Shown here in pieces: positions 8,037 through 15,038 of a DNA stretch of 35,929 nt. Made by a program: the position numbers and the translations under genes. The DNA is from Kiloniellaceae bacterium (lineage in GTDB: Bacteria; Pseudomonadota; Alphaproteobacteria; Kiloniellales; J153), in the NCBI GenBank assembly GCA_021776215.1, contig JAJFGI010000393.1, positions 1 to 35,929 of the forward strand. The letters are read 5' to 3'. Under the pieces are notes generated by a model. The model did no database searches. It saw only the letters and a program-made list of their open reading frames with translations, and was not told the DNA's origin. Within the stretch, counting starts at the first letter, position 1. Each line of letters begins with the position of its first letter.

Positions 8037-8842
8037 GTGGCGATTCCCGTCAGATCAAGGTCAACCGCCATCAGACAGTTCACCAGCTCGTTGACCGGCT
8101 TGGGATTGCCCTGGACCTGAGCAAAGGCCACTTCTTCGGGGTAGTCGCCGGGACGCCAGGCAAAGAAGAACGGCTTTCGCGGGCTGGCATAGAGCGGCCG
8201 GATATGCGCACGCACGAAACTTTCGCTCATCAGCCGAAGCGGCACCCGTGTCTGCCAGCGCCCCCCAACCTCGATAGAGCCCAGGAATTGGCCGTTGATC
8301 GATTCGCCCGCCGCGATATTGAGTTCATCGGCAAGCGGCATCGGCTGCTGGCCAACCCAATGGCGGGCAGGCACGACCGTCGCCACACCGGTGTAGATCA
8401 CCGCCAGTTCCGGCGCGGCACTACCCTGCCCGAGCGACAGGCGGATGCCGGTGCGGTCGGCGGAAGCAAGACGCAACAGCTTGGGCCCGTCGTCGCCGTA
8501 GAGCATGGTCGGCGACACCGCCGTCCAGGTCGACCCGTCAATGGTGACCTCGGCGGTGACGGTGATCCCCGCCGACCCGAAGTTGTGCCCCACGATCGCC
8601 ACGTAGTCGTTGGGCGCGTTGCCCTCGAGCGTGACGGTAACGGTTGCGGCCGCCGCCGAGGCACCCTTCCATTTGAGAGACGTGACAGGATTGCCCATGT
8701 TGGACGCCGGAAACCCCGCCGCAGTCGACGATGCCGTTACATTGGATGATGTCACCAGGTTGTCGCGCCCGATCACCGGGTTGTTGGCGTCGATATCCGT
8801 GCGTGCGACACGGCTTATGACAATCGGGAAGGCTCCGGTCAT
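8033..8842 (-). CDS. Distal tail-like protein
   Basis: The start is set at the ATG at 8842 (MTGAFPIVISRVAR), which overlaps the tape measure stop as ATGA; the ORF track start at 8860 lies inside the tape measure gene. The product has 269 residues. The first half has a galactose-binding-like pattern (DYVAIVGHNFGSAGITV, TIDGSTWTAVS). The second half (FLGSIEVGGRWQTRVPLRL, KPFFFAWRPGDYPEEVAFA) resembles tail proteins that connect the tube to the hub. Position directly after the tape measure is that of the distal tail protein in siphophages and gene transfer agents. The family call is from position and general pattern. Confidence 0.75.
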   Translation of the reverse strand: MTGAFPIVISRVARTDIDANNPVIGRDNLVTSSNVTASSTAAGFPASNMGNPVTSLKWKGASAAAATVTVTLEGNAPNDYVAIVGHNFGSAGITVTAEVTIDGSTWTAVSPTMLYGDDGPKLLRLASADRTGIRLSLGQGSAAPELAVIYTGVATVVPARHWVGQQPMPLADELNIAAGESINGQFLGSIEVGGRWQTRVPLRLMSESFVRAHIRPLYASPRKPFFFAWRPGDYPEEVAFAQVQGNPKPVNELVNCLMAVDLDLTGIAT

Positions 8843-10566
8843 GCGAACTCGCCGCTCCATCCCTTGCGCTTAAGCGCCTTCAGGCCGTCCAAAACCTGCT
8901 CGATGGCCGCCCCCGTATAGAGCTTGCGCGGGTCAAGCCCCTCGATCCGCACAACTGCCGTCGACCCAGGTCCGCCGCCATTGGGCACGACCTGACCCGA
9001 CTGGCTGGGGCGGAACAGTTCCGGGCCGCGTTCGCCAACGATATAGGCCTTGCCGGCATCCACGGGCCCGCCATCGGCGCGGAAACCGCCGAACAGCCCG
9101 CCCAGCAGGTCGCCACCACCGCCGCCGAACAGTGACCCCAGCAAGCTTCCCGCACCGCCGGTGCCACCACCCAGCAGCGCGCCGAACGGATTACTGCCGC
9201 CGAACAGCGCGGCCTTGGCAGCCGCAATCCCCAGTTCCTTGACCACGTCTCCCAGCACGTCGGTCAGCTTCTCGCCACCCACAATGAGCCGGTCCAGGGC
9301 CGATTCCCCGATCTGCCCGAAATACTGTGTCGCCAGGGCCGCCTGACGGGTCGCGTCCTCGTGATCCTGGATCATGGTCGCCAGCCGGGCGATCTTCTGG
9401 CCGGCCTCGCTGTTGAGATCGGTGCCCGCGGCGGTGAGCTGGTTGTAGACCTCCTGTCCGCGTGTATTGAGTTGCACGGCGACAAGCTGCTGCTCCAGTG
9501 CCGTCGTTACCCGCCCGATGCGCTCGACAGCCTTGTCGGCCTCCTTGTCGGTTTCCGGAGTGCCAGGGATTTTGGTAACAATCGCAGCCGGTCGCCGGCC
9601 GCGCCGGTCCGGCCCGGCACCAGGCGAAGAAGCACCCAGCCGCAGGCGCTCAGCTTCATTGCGTGAGATCATGCCCGGCAAGGCCGCGTCCCGATCGGCG
9701 CCCACAAGGTCGGCCAGTTTCTCGAAAATCGACGAGTTGCCGAAGTTAGCCGCCGTTTTTTCGACAGACTCGAATTTGTCTGCCAAGTCATCCAACGCCC
9801 CGATGCCGGTGAGGATCGCGGATTTGAACCTCGTCCCGATCGTCGCCGTCAGCGTGTTGAACTGGTCATCAACCTTCTTGCCGGACACGAGCAACTTTTC
9901 GTCCATCACCGCCGAGGCGTCGCGTGCCTTCTGACGCAGGAGCTCGAGACCGTCCCGTCCATCGCGCAGCGTGTTGACCATGGCAGCGCCTTCGGAATCG
10001 AAAGCAAGGAAGGCCAGCCGCAGTTTGTCCTGTTCAGATGCCGCTCCTTTGATCAGGTTGGCGTAGTCACCGAGCAGATCGATGGTTGGACGGATCCGAC
10101 CCTGACTGTCACGCAGTGCAATGTTGTTGGCCGCCAAAACATCCTTGAGGACACCGGTGCCCGAGGCAGCTTCTGCCAGCCGCCTTGAGAACCGCTGCAT
10201 GCCCATATCGAGTTGGTTGGATGCAACCCCGGTCTGCTCGGCAGCGAACCGCATTTCCTGCAGCGCGTCCGTCGTGAGGTTCACCTTGTTGGCCACGTCT
10301 ATCACTCTGGAGGCTTCCGCCGTGATTTGCTTGAGCGTTTGGGGAAGGGTTGCCAGCCCTCCGGCCACGAAGCCCACGCCGAACGCCGAGGCGAGCGTGC
10401 GGGCCGAGGATGCCGCCCGGCTGAGCGACAGGTCGAATTTGCGGACTCCCGAAGAACCACGCCTGAACGACTTGTCGACGTCGCGCTGAACCTTCTTCAT
10501 GGCGTTATTGAACTGTTTTGTGTTCGCCTCCATCAGAACGGTCAGGCGCTCTACGTCTGTGGCCAT
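8839..10566 (-). CDS. Tail tape measure protein
   Basis: The product has 575 residues, long and mainly helical. It begins with the typical MATDVERLTVLMEANTKQFN start of alphaproteobacterial tape measure proteins (an N-terminal region with a coiled coil, then ASAFGVGFVAGGLATLPQTL). The C-terminal third is glycine-rich (GSLFGGGGGDLLGGLFGG) and then FRADGGPVDAGKAYIVGERGPELF, a signature that closes many tape measure proteins. The protein sets tail length and is expelled with DNA. With the usual 0.15 nm per residue, about 575 residues predicts a tail near 85 nm. It follows the two tail chaperone frames as in lambda and gene transfer agents. Confidence 0.93.
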   Translation of the reverse strand: MATDVERLTVLMEANTKQFNNAMKKVQRDVDKSFRRGSSGVRKFDLSLSRAASSARTLASAFGVGFVAGGLATLPQTLKQITAEASRVIDVANKVNLTTDALQEMRFAAEQTGVASNQLDMGMQRFSRRLAEAASGTGVLKDVLAANNIALRDSQGRIRPTIDLLGDYANLIKGAASEQDKLRLAFLAFDSEGAAMVNTLRDGRDGLELLRQKARDASAVMDEKLLVSGKKVDDQFNTLTATIGTRFKSAILTGIGALDDLADKFESVEKTAANFGNSSIFEKLADLVGADRDAALPGMISRNEAERLRLGASSPGAGPDRRGRRPAAIVTKIPGTPETDKEADKAVERIGRVTTALEQQLVAVQLNTRGQEVYNQLTAAGTDLNSEAGQKIARLATMIQDHEDATRQAALATQYFGQIGESALDRLIVGGEKLTDVLGDVVKELGIAAAKAALFGGSNPFGALLGGGTGGAGSLLGSLFGGGGGDLLGGLFGGFRADGGPVDAGKAYIVGERGPELFRPSQSGQVVPNGGGPGSTAVVRIEGLDPRKLYTGAAIEQVLDGLKALKRKGWSGEFA

Positions 10567-10576
10567 GGGTTTCCCA

Positions 10577-10828
10577 TCATTGCGCCCGGTGGCGGATCGA
10601 ACCGCCGTCGGGGTAGCGTTTCTTCAGGTCGGCGATCTGGGCCTTGGTCGGCGGCTCTGTCCGGGGCGGACAGTTGGCCGCGATAAAGCCGTCGATCGCG
10701 TCGGTGATATCGGTCAGCGTGGCGGTCCAGAACTCGGATGCAGGCCAGCCGACCACGCCGCAGGCGCGGCGCTTCAGTTCTCTCAGGTCTTCGGCGAGGG
10801 TTCGGGATTCTCCCCCTCGCCGCCCACG
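10577..10828 (-). CDS. Second tail assembly chaperone (Phage_TAC_6/rcc01693-like), read by -1 frameshift
   Basis: This frame is not in the ORF track because it has no start codon of its own before the conserved part. In the -1 frame relative to the upstream chaperone it reads RTLAEDLRELKRRACGVVGW, then PASEFWTATLTDITDAIDGF, and ends KRYPDGGSIRHRAQ before TGA at 10577. The pattern G-x-x-x-x-x-FW-x-x-T-x-x-E/D fits the small chaperone between gp10 and the tape measure gene of gene transfer agents (PF09550 type). A -1 shift on the GGGAAAC heptamer would fuse it to the upstream chaperone as a protein of about 185 residues, the equivalent of lambda gpGT. Confidence 0.82.
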   Translation of the reverse strand, partial: RGRRGGESRTLAEDLRELKRRACGVVGWPASEFWTATLTDITDAIDGFIAANCPPRTEPPTKAQIADLKKRYPDGGSIRHRAQ

Positions 10829-11133
10829 TTTCCCGGGTCGTCCTTGGGCATATGGGCGGTGAGTGCTTCCAGCATGGCATTGCCGAAAACCATGAATTCG
10901 TGCGGCTTCAGGTTGTTCCAGGCATTTTCCCCGTCACCATCGACAACGAAGCATTTGAGTGCTTCGCGCACGGCAACAGGCCCGCCGCCGGAAAGAAGGC
11001 GGTAGATCTCATGGAACGTCCCGGCCGCCATTGTGGCATCGAACCGCGCCAGGCCGTCCGGTGTTACGGCCAGCACCAGGTCCACGCCGCCGATCGTCAC
11101 GGCGATCTCACCTTTTGCCTTGTTGGCCGCCAT
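10783..11133 (-). CDS. Tail assembly chaperone, GTA gp10-like (Phage_TAC_11)
   Basis: The product has 116 residues (MAANKAKGEIAVTIGGVDL...). The pattern of a short strand-rich N-terminus followed by LTPDGLARFDATMAAGTFHEIYRLLSGG fits the gene transfer agent gp10 family, whose members sit between the tail tube and tape measure genes and coat the tape measure during assembly. The ATG overlaps the stop of the tail tube gene (TAATG). The last 15 codons contain the slippery heptamer and stem described separately, so the normal product ends at 10783 while a fraction of ribosomes would extend into the next chaperone. Confidence 0.85.
   Translation of the reverse strand: MAANKAKGEIAVTIGGVDLVLAVTPDGLARFDATMAAGTFHEIYRLLSGGGPVAVREALKCFVVDGDGENAWNNLKPHEFMVFGNAMLEALTAHMPKDDPGNVGGEGENPEPSPKT
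10792..10834 (-). promoter_or_regulatory. Programmed -1 ribosomal frameshift signal
   Basis: The minus strand reads GGGAAAC at 10834-10828. Its first G is the third base of a zero-frame codon (G GGA AAC), the exact X XXY YYZ phase needed for -1 slippage; lambda uses GGGAAAG at its tail chaperones. Five bases (GTGGG) separate it from CGGCGAGGG (10822-10814), which pairs perfectly with CCCTCGCCG (10800-10792) to make a 9-bp stem with a 13-nt loop. All three canonical elements are present and the -1 frame is open into the second chaperone. CCCGGGA just upstream overlaps and is also in phase, a possible second slip site. Confidence 0.85.
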
Positions 11134-11555
11134 TATTCAGCCGCGAAGGTGACGGCGTTCAGGCGCAGGGTGATCGAGAAGTCCATGTTGCCCTCGGTCT
11201 CGCCCGACAACTCGTAGGAGCCGATAAATGCAGCACCCTCGAAGGTGCCCCATCCAGGAACGACGATCTGGTAGTTGCCGGTCGCCTGGTTGCGCGCGTC
11301 GTTGGAGACATTGAGGTGCCCAGAGTCGTCCTCGAACTTGCCCTCGCCAGAAATCTCCAGGGTCTGGATGCCGTAGCCGGTTTCGGCCAGCACCTTGTTG
11401 CCGGGCGTCGAGCAGTCCGGCACGGTGTTGTCGACTTCGTTGTTGTTGATCGAGATTGACCGTGTGGTCACCCCGCAGACCGTCGCAAAAATCTCGGTCG
11501 GTGTGCCGCCGTCACCTCGTTTGATCAGGAGCGTCCGCCCCGTTTGCTGCGCCAT
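11133..11555 (-). CDS. Major tail tube protein
   Basis: The product has 140 residues beginning MAQQTGRTLLIKRGDGGTP, a typical start for the GTA gp9-like tail tube family (PF06199 type). Further family-like segments are VDNTVPDCSTPGNKVLAETG, IQTLEISGEGKFEDD and YQIVVPGWGTFEGAAFIGSY, and it ends with a beta-rich stretch (FSITLRLNAVTFAAE). It forms the stacked rings of the non-contractile tail tube. The start at 11555 is preceded by an AAAGGAG ribosome site. It lies between the tail terminator-like gene and the chaperones, as in related cassettes. Confidence 0.9.
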   Translation of the reverse strand: MAQQTGRTLLIKRGDGGTPTEIFATVCGVTTRSISINNNEVDNTVPDCSTPGNKVLAETGYGIQTLEISGEGKFEDDSGHLNVSNDARNQATGNYQIVVPGWGTFEGAAFIGSYELSGETEGNMDFSITLRLNAVTFAAE

Positions 11556-11567
11556 GTGATTTCTCCT

Positions 11568-11975
11568 TTAGGCGTGGTGAAGAATCCGGACGGTCACCAC
11601 CCCGTGGCGGGTGATCCCGTCCGGATCGTTGAAAACCCTTGTATTGGTCACGAACGCATGGGCCGATGCCCGGCCCGTGACCGTGAGCGAGGCCGCGTGC
11701 AGTTCGTCAAAGATCTGCCCGGCGATATCCTTGACCGCCTTCTTCGACCGGTCTCGCGACCACACGTGCAGGGTCACGAACTCGTCTTTCCCGTTCGAAC
11801 AGCTAACGTCGTCGGCCAGCGCTTGACTGTCGCCGATCTCCACAAACGGATAGAGGCTGGGGTCGGTGCGGTCGCGCGGCACGTCGTCGTATATCCGGCC
11901 TTCGCAGATCGCCGGGTCAGCGGCTGTCAGCGCGGTATAGAGTGCAACCTGCAGTTCCGCCGATCCGTCGCTCAT
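11568..11975 (-). CDS. Tail terminator-like protein (DUF3168 family)
   Basis: The ORF track extends this to 12170, but the ATG at 11975 overlaps the upstream stop as ATGA and begins the conserved sequence MSDGSAELQVALYTALTAADP. The product has 135 residues. The motifs ALTADPAI, VYPFVEIGDSQ-like LYPFVEIGDSQ, VTLHVWSRDRSKKAVKDIAG and the ending VVTVRILHHA fit the DUF3168 (PF11367) family, the GTA gp8-type protein that caps the head-proximal end of the tail. It sits between the HK97 gp10-like protein and the tail tube gene. Confidence 0.88.
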   Translation of the reverse strand: MSDGSAELQVALYTALTAADPAICEGRIYDDVPRDRTDPSLYPFVEIGDSQALADDVSCSNGKDEFVTLHVWSRDRSKKAVKDIAGQIFDELHAASLTVTGRASAHAFVTNTRVFNDPDGITRHGVVTVRILHHA

Positions 11976-12430
11976 GCCCTCACCGCCAGTTTCTTGATTT
12001 CCTTGTTGATCGCCCGCGTGACCCGCCCGCGGTGGCGTTTCTTGACCAGCCGGTAGGCGGGAAAGAAGAACGGCTGCCGTGGCTGCCCGACTGCGCCCAT
12101 TTCGACAAAGAAACCGTAAAAGGCGTTTTTTCCCGTGGGCCCATCGCCCACGTCCACCGCCACCTTCCACACCGGTGAAACCGTGCCCGGCACCTTCTGG
12201 GCATAGATCGCGTCGCGCAGATTGCCGGGCGACGTATCCTTGCCGCCGGAGCGCCGCTTGAGGCCACCGGAGCTGCGGACCGGCGCAAAGGACCTGGCGT
12301 GTGCGACGATTTCACGAGCCGACTTTTCCGCCGCCGCGTCGATCGCGTCGTCCACCGCCGGCACCAGGCGGCGCAGCTTCGCCGCCAGCTTGCCCTTGCG
12401 CTCAATTCCAACCGATACGGCGCGGGCCAT
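11972..12430 (-). CDS. HK97 gp10-like head-tail/tail completion protein
   Basis: The product has 152 residues. The sequence VGIERKGKLAAKLRRLVPAV, EIVAHARSFAPVRSSGGLKR, GNLRDAIYAQ, and YGFFVEMGAVGQPRQPFFFP follows the HK97 gp10 family (PF04883): a helical N-terminus, the A-P-V-x-S/T-G-x-L-x-x-S/A pattern, and the 'Y-x-x-F-V-E-x-G ... P-x-P-F' motif. These proteins join head and tail during completion. The gene is coupled at both ends, overlapping the head-tail adaptor stop and, by ATGA, the next start. Confidence 0.9.
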   Translation of the reverse strand: MARAVSVGIERKGKLAAKLRRLVPAVDDAIDAAAEKSAREIVAHARSFAPVRSSGGLKRRSGGKDTSPGNLRDAIYAQKVPGTVSPVWKVAVDVGDGPTGKNAFYGFFVEMGAVGQPRQPFFFPAYRLVKKRHRGRVTRAINKEIKKLAVRA

Positions 12431-12762
12431 CAGGTAGCCACACCCCGCTCGATCACCATCTCCAGGCGGCGGTTTCTCCGGTCAGGGTTGGATACCGACC
12501 GGATGTTCCAGACGACACCTTTGATCACACAGCGCCATGATGCGGTTATCGCTGCCGCCTGGGCCGAGTGCCGGATCGACAGGGTCGCGGTCATCGGGTC
12601 GGTCACGCGGCCACCCTCGACCCGCTCGCGGCCTTTTTCTTCCATCAGTTCGCCTGACCTCGTGAACTGCGCGACCCACGACATAACCGAACCGCCGGCA
12701 CCGTCTGGTGTCGGTTGCTCGGCCTCGAAAGCCACCCGGTCGCGCAGCCTGCCCGCCCTCAT
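12430..12762 (-). CDS. Head-tail adaptor (head closure) protein
   Basis: The product has 110 residues. MRAGRLRDRVAFEAEQPTPD followed by GGSVMSWVAQFTRSGELMEE and GRERVEGGRVTDPMTATLSI is characteristic of the phage head-tail joining family (PF05521 type, GTA gp7-like position), which plugs the connector after packaging. The rest, including the WRCVIKGVVWNIRSV segment, also fits. The start ATG is at 12762, five bases after the decoration protein stop at 12767, and the stop overlaps the start of the gp10-like gene. Confidence 0.9.
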   Translation of the reverse strand: MRAGRLRDRVAFEAEQPTPDGAGGSVMSWVAQFTRSGELMEEKGRERVEGGRVTDPMTATLSIRHSAQAAAITASWRCVIKGVVWNIRSVSNPDRRNRRLEMVIERGVAT

Positions 12763-12766
12763 CGGA

Positions 12767-13177
12767 TCAGAGCGCCACGCCCGATGCGTTTATGCTGAGC
12801 GCGAACACCGTTGAACTTTTGGCAATGCCGAGCACGGTGGCGTACTCGCCAGAGCCCACGTCGGCCACCGGGCAGATCCCGCCCGCCGTATCGCTCAGAT
12901 ACATGGCCACCCCCTCGGTCAGCACCGCGTTCATGGTTATGTCGCCCTCACGCGCGATGGTCAGCGGCTGGCCGTCAGAGCCGCCGTTGAGCGCGATGCC
13001 GCGCGGGGTCCGGATCAGGGCCGACGCCCCGTTGGCATCGGCCAGCTTGTACTTGCGGTCTGCGGTGTCGCGGTAGACCATCTGCCCTGCGGTGATGGTC
13101 GCGCCGGCAACACCGGTTTCGGTGACCGCCGAGGCGGCGGCGAGAACGGCTGAGGCGGTAATGGAGATGTCTGCCAT
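12767..13177 (-). CDS. Capsid decoration/cement-like protein
   Basis: The product has 136 residues of small, beta-rich character (MADISITASAVLAAASAVTE, AGATITAGQMVYRDTADRKY, VLGIAKSSTVFALSINASG). This kind of sequence is seen in small structural proteins of phage heads, DUF2190-like, that decorate or cement the capsid. It is placed between two connector genes, which is unusual for a decoration protein but occurs in several siphophages. The ATG at 13177 has an AAAGGA site. The role is inferred from composition and position. Confidence 0.65.
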   Translation of the reverse strand: MADISITASAVLAAASAVTETGVAGATITAGQMVYRDTADRKYKLADANGASALIRTPRGIALNGGSDGQPLTIAREGDITMNAVLTEGVAMYLSDTAGGICPVADVGSGEYATVLGIAKSSTVFALSINASGVAL

Positions 13178-13199
13178 GGTTTTCTAAGTCCTTTCGGGG

Positions 13200-13790
13200 T
13201 CAAACGCCGATACGGCGATAGGGGGCAACGAGATTTCGAGCAGCAGAATTGCCCGGTAGGTCCGTAGCGGAAACGCCGACCACCACCGATTCGCGGTTTT
13301 CAAACCAGGTCCCGATGGTCAGCAGGATCGCCTGCCGGATCGGCCTCGGCACGTCGGCCGCATCGCCGTAACCGGCGACAAAGGTCACGGACACGGCGTC
13401 GGGGCGGGTGTAAGTTCCGGGCCAGGTCTGGTCCGGCTTGAGCCCGATCAGCGGGCTACGCATGTCTGTGAACAACTGGTAGACGGACGTTGCCAGTGTT
13501 TGCGAGGCATTGTCGCTGTCGTAATAGGTAATCTCTGAAATTGACTGGACCGGCGCCAGCGGCAAGCGCATACAGTGCGCAAAACCGTCAAAATCCTGCC
13601 GCCATGTCTGCGTGATCAGTGCCCGGCCGAGAATCCCCGTCCAACCGTCGAGTTGAGCCGTGGCCGCGGCGATATACGCCTCGACCAAGGTCTGCTCTGA
13701 CGTGTCGCCATCAAGTCGAAGGTGACTGTCGGCATCCTCCCAGGATACCGGGTCGACGGCAGGGGCTTCGGTGCGGACGGGTGCGAGCAT
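13200..13790 (-). CDS. Head-tail connector protein (GTA gp6/HK97 gp6-like)
   Basis: The product has 196 residues. The opening APAVDPVSWEDADSHLRLDG and the region EAYIAAATAQLDGWTGILGR, then LITQTWRQDFDGF, LPLAPVQSISEITYYDSD and VTFVAGYGDAADVPRPIRQA follow the connector family (PF05135 type) that forms a ring under the portal. The last part (LLTIGTWFENRESVVVGVS) is also usual. The gene is 2 bp downstream of the preceding structural gene. Confidence 0.9.
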   Translation of the reverse strand: MLAPVRTEAPAVDPVSWEDADSHLRLDGDTSEQTLVEAYIAAATAQLDGWTGILGRALITQTWRQDFDGFAHCMRLPLAPVQSISEITYYDSDNASQTLATSVYQLFTDMRSPLIGLKPDQTWPGTYTRPDAVSVTFVAGYGDAADVPRPIRQAILLTIGTWFENRESVVVGVSATDLPGNSAARNLVAPYRRIGV

Positions 13791-13791
13791 G

Positions 13792-14157
13792 TCAGAACGT
13801 CGTGATGACGAATTGGCCGGCTTTTGTGTCGCCGCCGGACGCTATGACGATCTTGATGCGGCCTGAAACCGCGATCATGTCATTGACCGCAACGCCGCCC
13901 GCGGCATAGAGCGCGGCAACGCCGGCGGTTGAGTGTGTCGGTTGGCGCGGTGCGACAATGGCGGCAGCGTTCACGTTGTTCTCAGCCCACAGGTTGCGCC
14001 CGGTATCCTCCTCCGTGATCACGAAGTCCACCCCGTCCGCGAAATCATCCTTGACGTAGGAGATCGACGACAGCAGGCCGTTGACCGCCGCACTGTAGAC
14101 GGTCGCGTCACCACTGCTGTCAGTCTGCACATCGACAGTTATGCGTTCGACATTCAT
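13792..14157 (-). CDS. Putative head structural protein
   Basis: The product has 121 residues (MNVERITVDVQTDSSGDATV...). It is predicted mainly beta with no TM or signal. The segment SSISYVKDDFADGVDFVITE with ENNVNAAAIVAPRQPTHSTA and the ending KIVIASGGDTKAGQFVITTF is like small proteins found in the capsid-to-connector interval of HK97-type phages. No catalytic motif is visible. It lies between the head-fibre-like gene and the connector. Function is inferred only from position. Confidence 0.7.
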   Translation of the reverse strand: MNVERITVDVQTDSSGDATVYSAAVNGLLSSISYVKDDFADGVDFVITEEDTGRNLWAENNVNAAAIVAPRQPTHSTAGVAALYAAGGVAVNDMIAVSGRIKIVIASGGDTKAGQFVITTF

Positions 14158-14194
14158 GTTGTATCCAGTTCAATGTTGCGATCAAGCGGCATGC

Positions 14195-14210
14195 CCGCCG
14201 TTGCCGGCGG
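14195..14210 (-). other. Intergenic hairpin with GCAA tetraloop in head operon
   Basis: On the minus strand CCGCCG-GCAA-CGGCGG forms a 6-bp GC stem with a GNRA-type loop in the short gap before the 13792-14157 gene. There is no U tract. It may protect or separate mRNA segments. Confidence 0.5.
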
Positions 14211-14219
14211 ACATGATCA

Positions 14220-14456
14220 TCAGCTGGCCGCGGTGATGCCGAACGCCTCGAGGGCGTCGATGATGTCGTTAATCGCTGCGCGAGCCTCGGCATCCGTTGT
14301 CGCGCCGCCTGACGGGTCGGAGATCGCGGCCTCCTGTGTGCCGCTCGCGACCACGGCGCCGGAACTGGCCAGCTTATTGATCTCGGCGGCGGTGGCGGTT
14401 ACCGCCGTACCGTCGAGGACCAGGGCACGATCGCCCTGTCGGATTTCAGCAACCAT
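14220..14456 (-). CDS. Small head-fibre-like/decoration protein
   Basis: The ORF track start at 14609 lies inside the upstream gene. The ATG at 14456 has an AAAGGA site 9 nt upstream and begins MVAEIRQGDRALVLDGTAVT. The product has 78 residues. It contains TATAAEINKLAS, a motif common to repetitive head fibre and tail fibre proteins of phages, and a helix at the end (DAEARAAINDIIDALEAFGI) that may trimerise. Next to the major capsid gene, a head decoration or fibre role is most likely. Confidence 0.65.
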   Translation of the reverse strand: MVAEIRQGDRALVLDGTAVTATAAEINKLASSGAVVASGTQEAAISDPSGGATTDAEARAAINDIIDALEAFGITAAS

Positions 14457-14489
14457 CTTTGGTAATCCTTTTGATTTGAGGAGATGCCA

Positions 14490-14512
14490 GGGGCGGACAG
14501 GAAGCCCGCCCC
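14490..14512 (-). other. Intergenic hairpin in head operon
   Basis: GGGGCGG (14490-14496) pairs with CCGCCCC (14506-14512) around a 9-nt loop, between the stop of the 14533-14967 gene and the ribosome site of the next gene. There is no U tract, so it is unlikely to be a strong terminator. Confidence 0.55.
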
Positions 14513-14532
14513 GTCCTGTCGGGTCAGATGGA

Positions 14533-14967
14533 TCAGTTCGACAGGAACGCCGTGTCGCTGATCGTGGCGCCCTGGCTCGCAGGCTTGCGGCGCGGCTTGA
14601 GCACGGCAATCACTTCACCAAACGCGATGTTTGCCGTAGCCGACGTGCGGGTGGCCTGCACATAGCGTTTCGTCGGGCGGCGGAGTTCAGCGATCAGGCC
14701 GAGTCCGTTCAGGTCGTCATTCGCTGCCGACGTGGCCGTTGCGGCCGTGCCGGTGACAGCCGCCATCGCCGTGTCGGAATCGGCATCCGACTGTTGGACG
14801 GTCATGGTCGCAACACCGGTGTCGACCGAGTCCGTGATGGTCGTGTAGAAGGCGACCGATTCATAACCAGCCATGTCGATACGGCTGGAGTTGTTGTCGA
14901 TCGAGGAACCGGCGGCGACGGCAGCGCCGACGTACCGGAATTCAAGATTGTCTGTGAGCCCGTGCAT
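14533..14967 (-). CDS. Putative capsid-associated structural protein
   Basis: The product has 144 residues (MHGLTDNLEFRYVGAAVAAG...). It contains IDMAGYESVAFYTTITDSVD, then VATMTVQQSDADSDTAMAAV and RPTKRYVQATRTSATANIAF, a pattern seen in small structural proteins next to capsid genes. A role as decoration protein or stopper is inferred from position directly after the major capsid gene. The ATG at 14967 has an AAAGGA site. Confidence 0.7.
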   Translation of the reverse strand: MHGLTDNLEFRYVGAAVAAGSSIDNNSSRIDMAGYESVAFYTTITDSVDTGVATMTVQQSDADSDTAMAAVTGTAATATSAANDDLNGLGLIAELRRPTKRYVQATRTSATANIAFGEVIAVLKPRRKPASQGATISDTAFLSN

Positions 14968-15001
14968 CGGGGTATCCTTTCGAGAATGATGGAATTGACC
15001 G

Positions 15002-15021
15002 GCGGCGGCCGGAGCCGCCGC
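15002..15021 (-). other. Strong hairpin directly after major capsid gene
   Basis: On the minus strand GCGGCGGC-TCCG-GCCGCCGC makes an 8-bp GC stem closed by a C(UNCG)G-type tetraloop, 17 bp after the capsid stop. No U tract follows. It may stabilise the capsid mRNA or partly block reading into the next gene. Confidence 0.65.
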
Positions 15022-15038
15022 TATGCTTGATCAGGTGA

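Noticed and set aside
10551-10880. Track ORF of 109 aa near the tail chaperones
   Set aside because: It is the +1 frame; the conserved chaperone sequence lies in the -1 frame and is reached by the slippery site.
13933-15030. Plus-strand ORF of 365 aa over the head genes
   Set aside because: Antisense shadow crossing several supported minus-strand genes and their ribosome sites.
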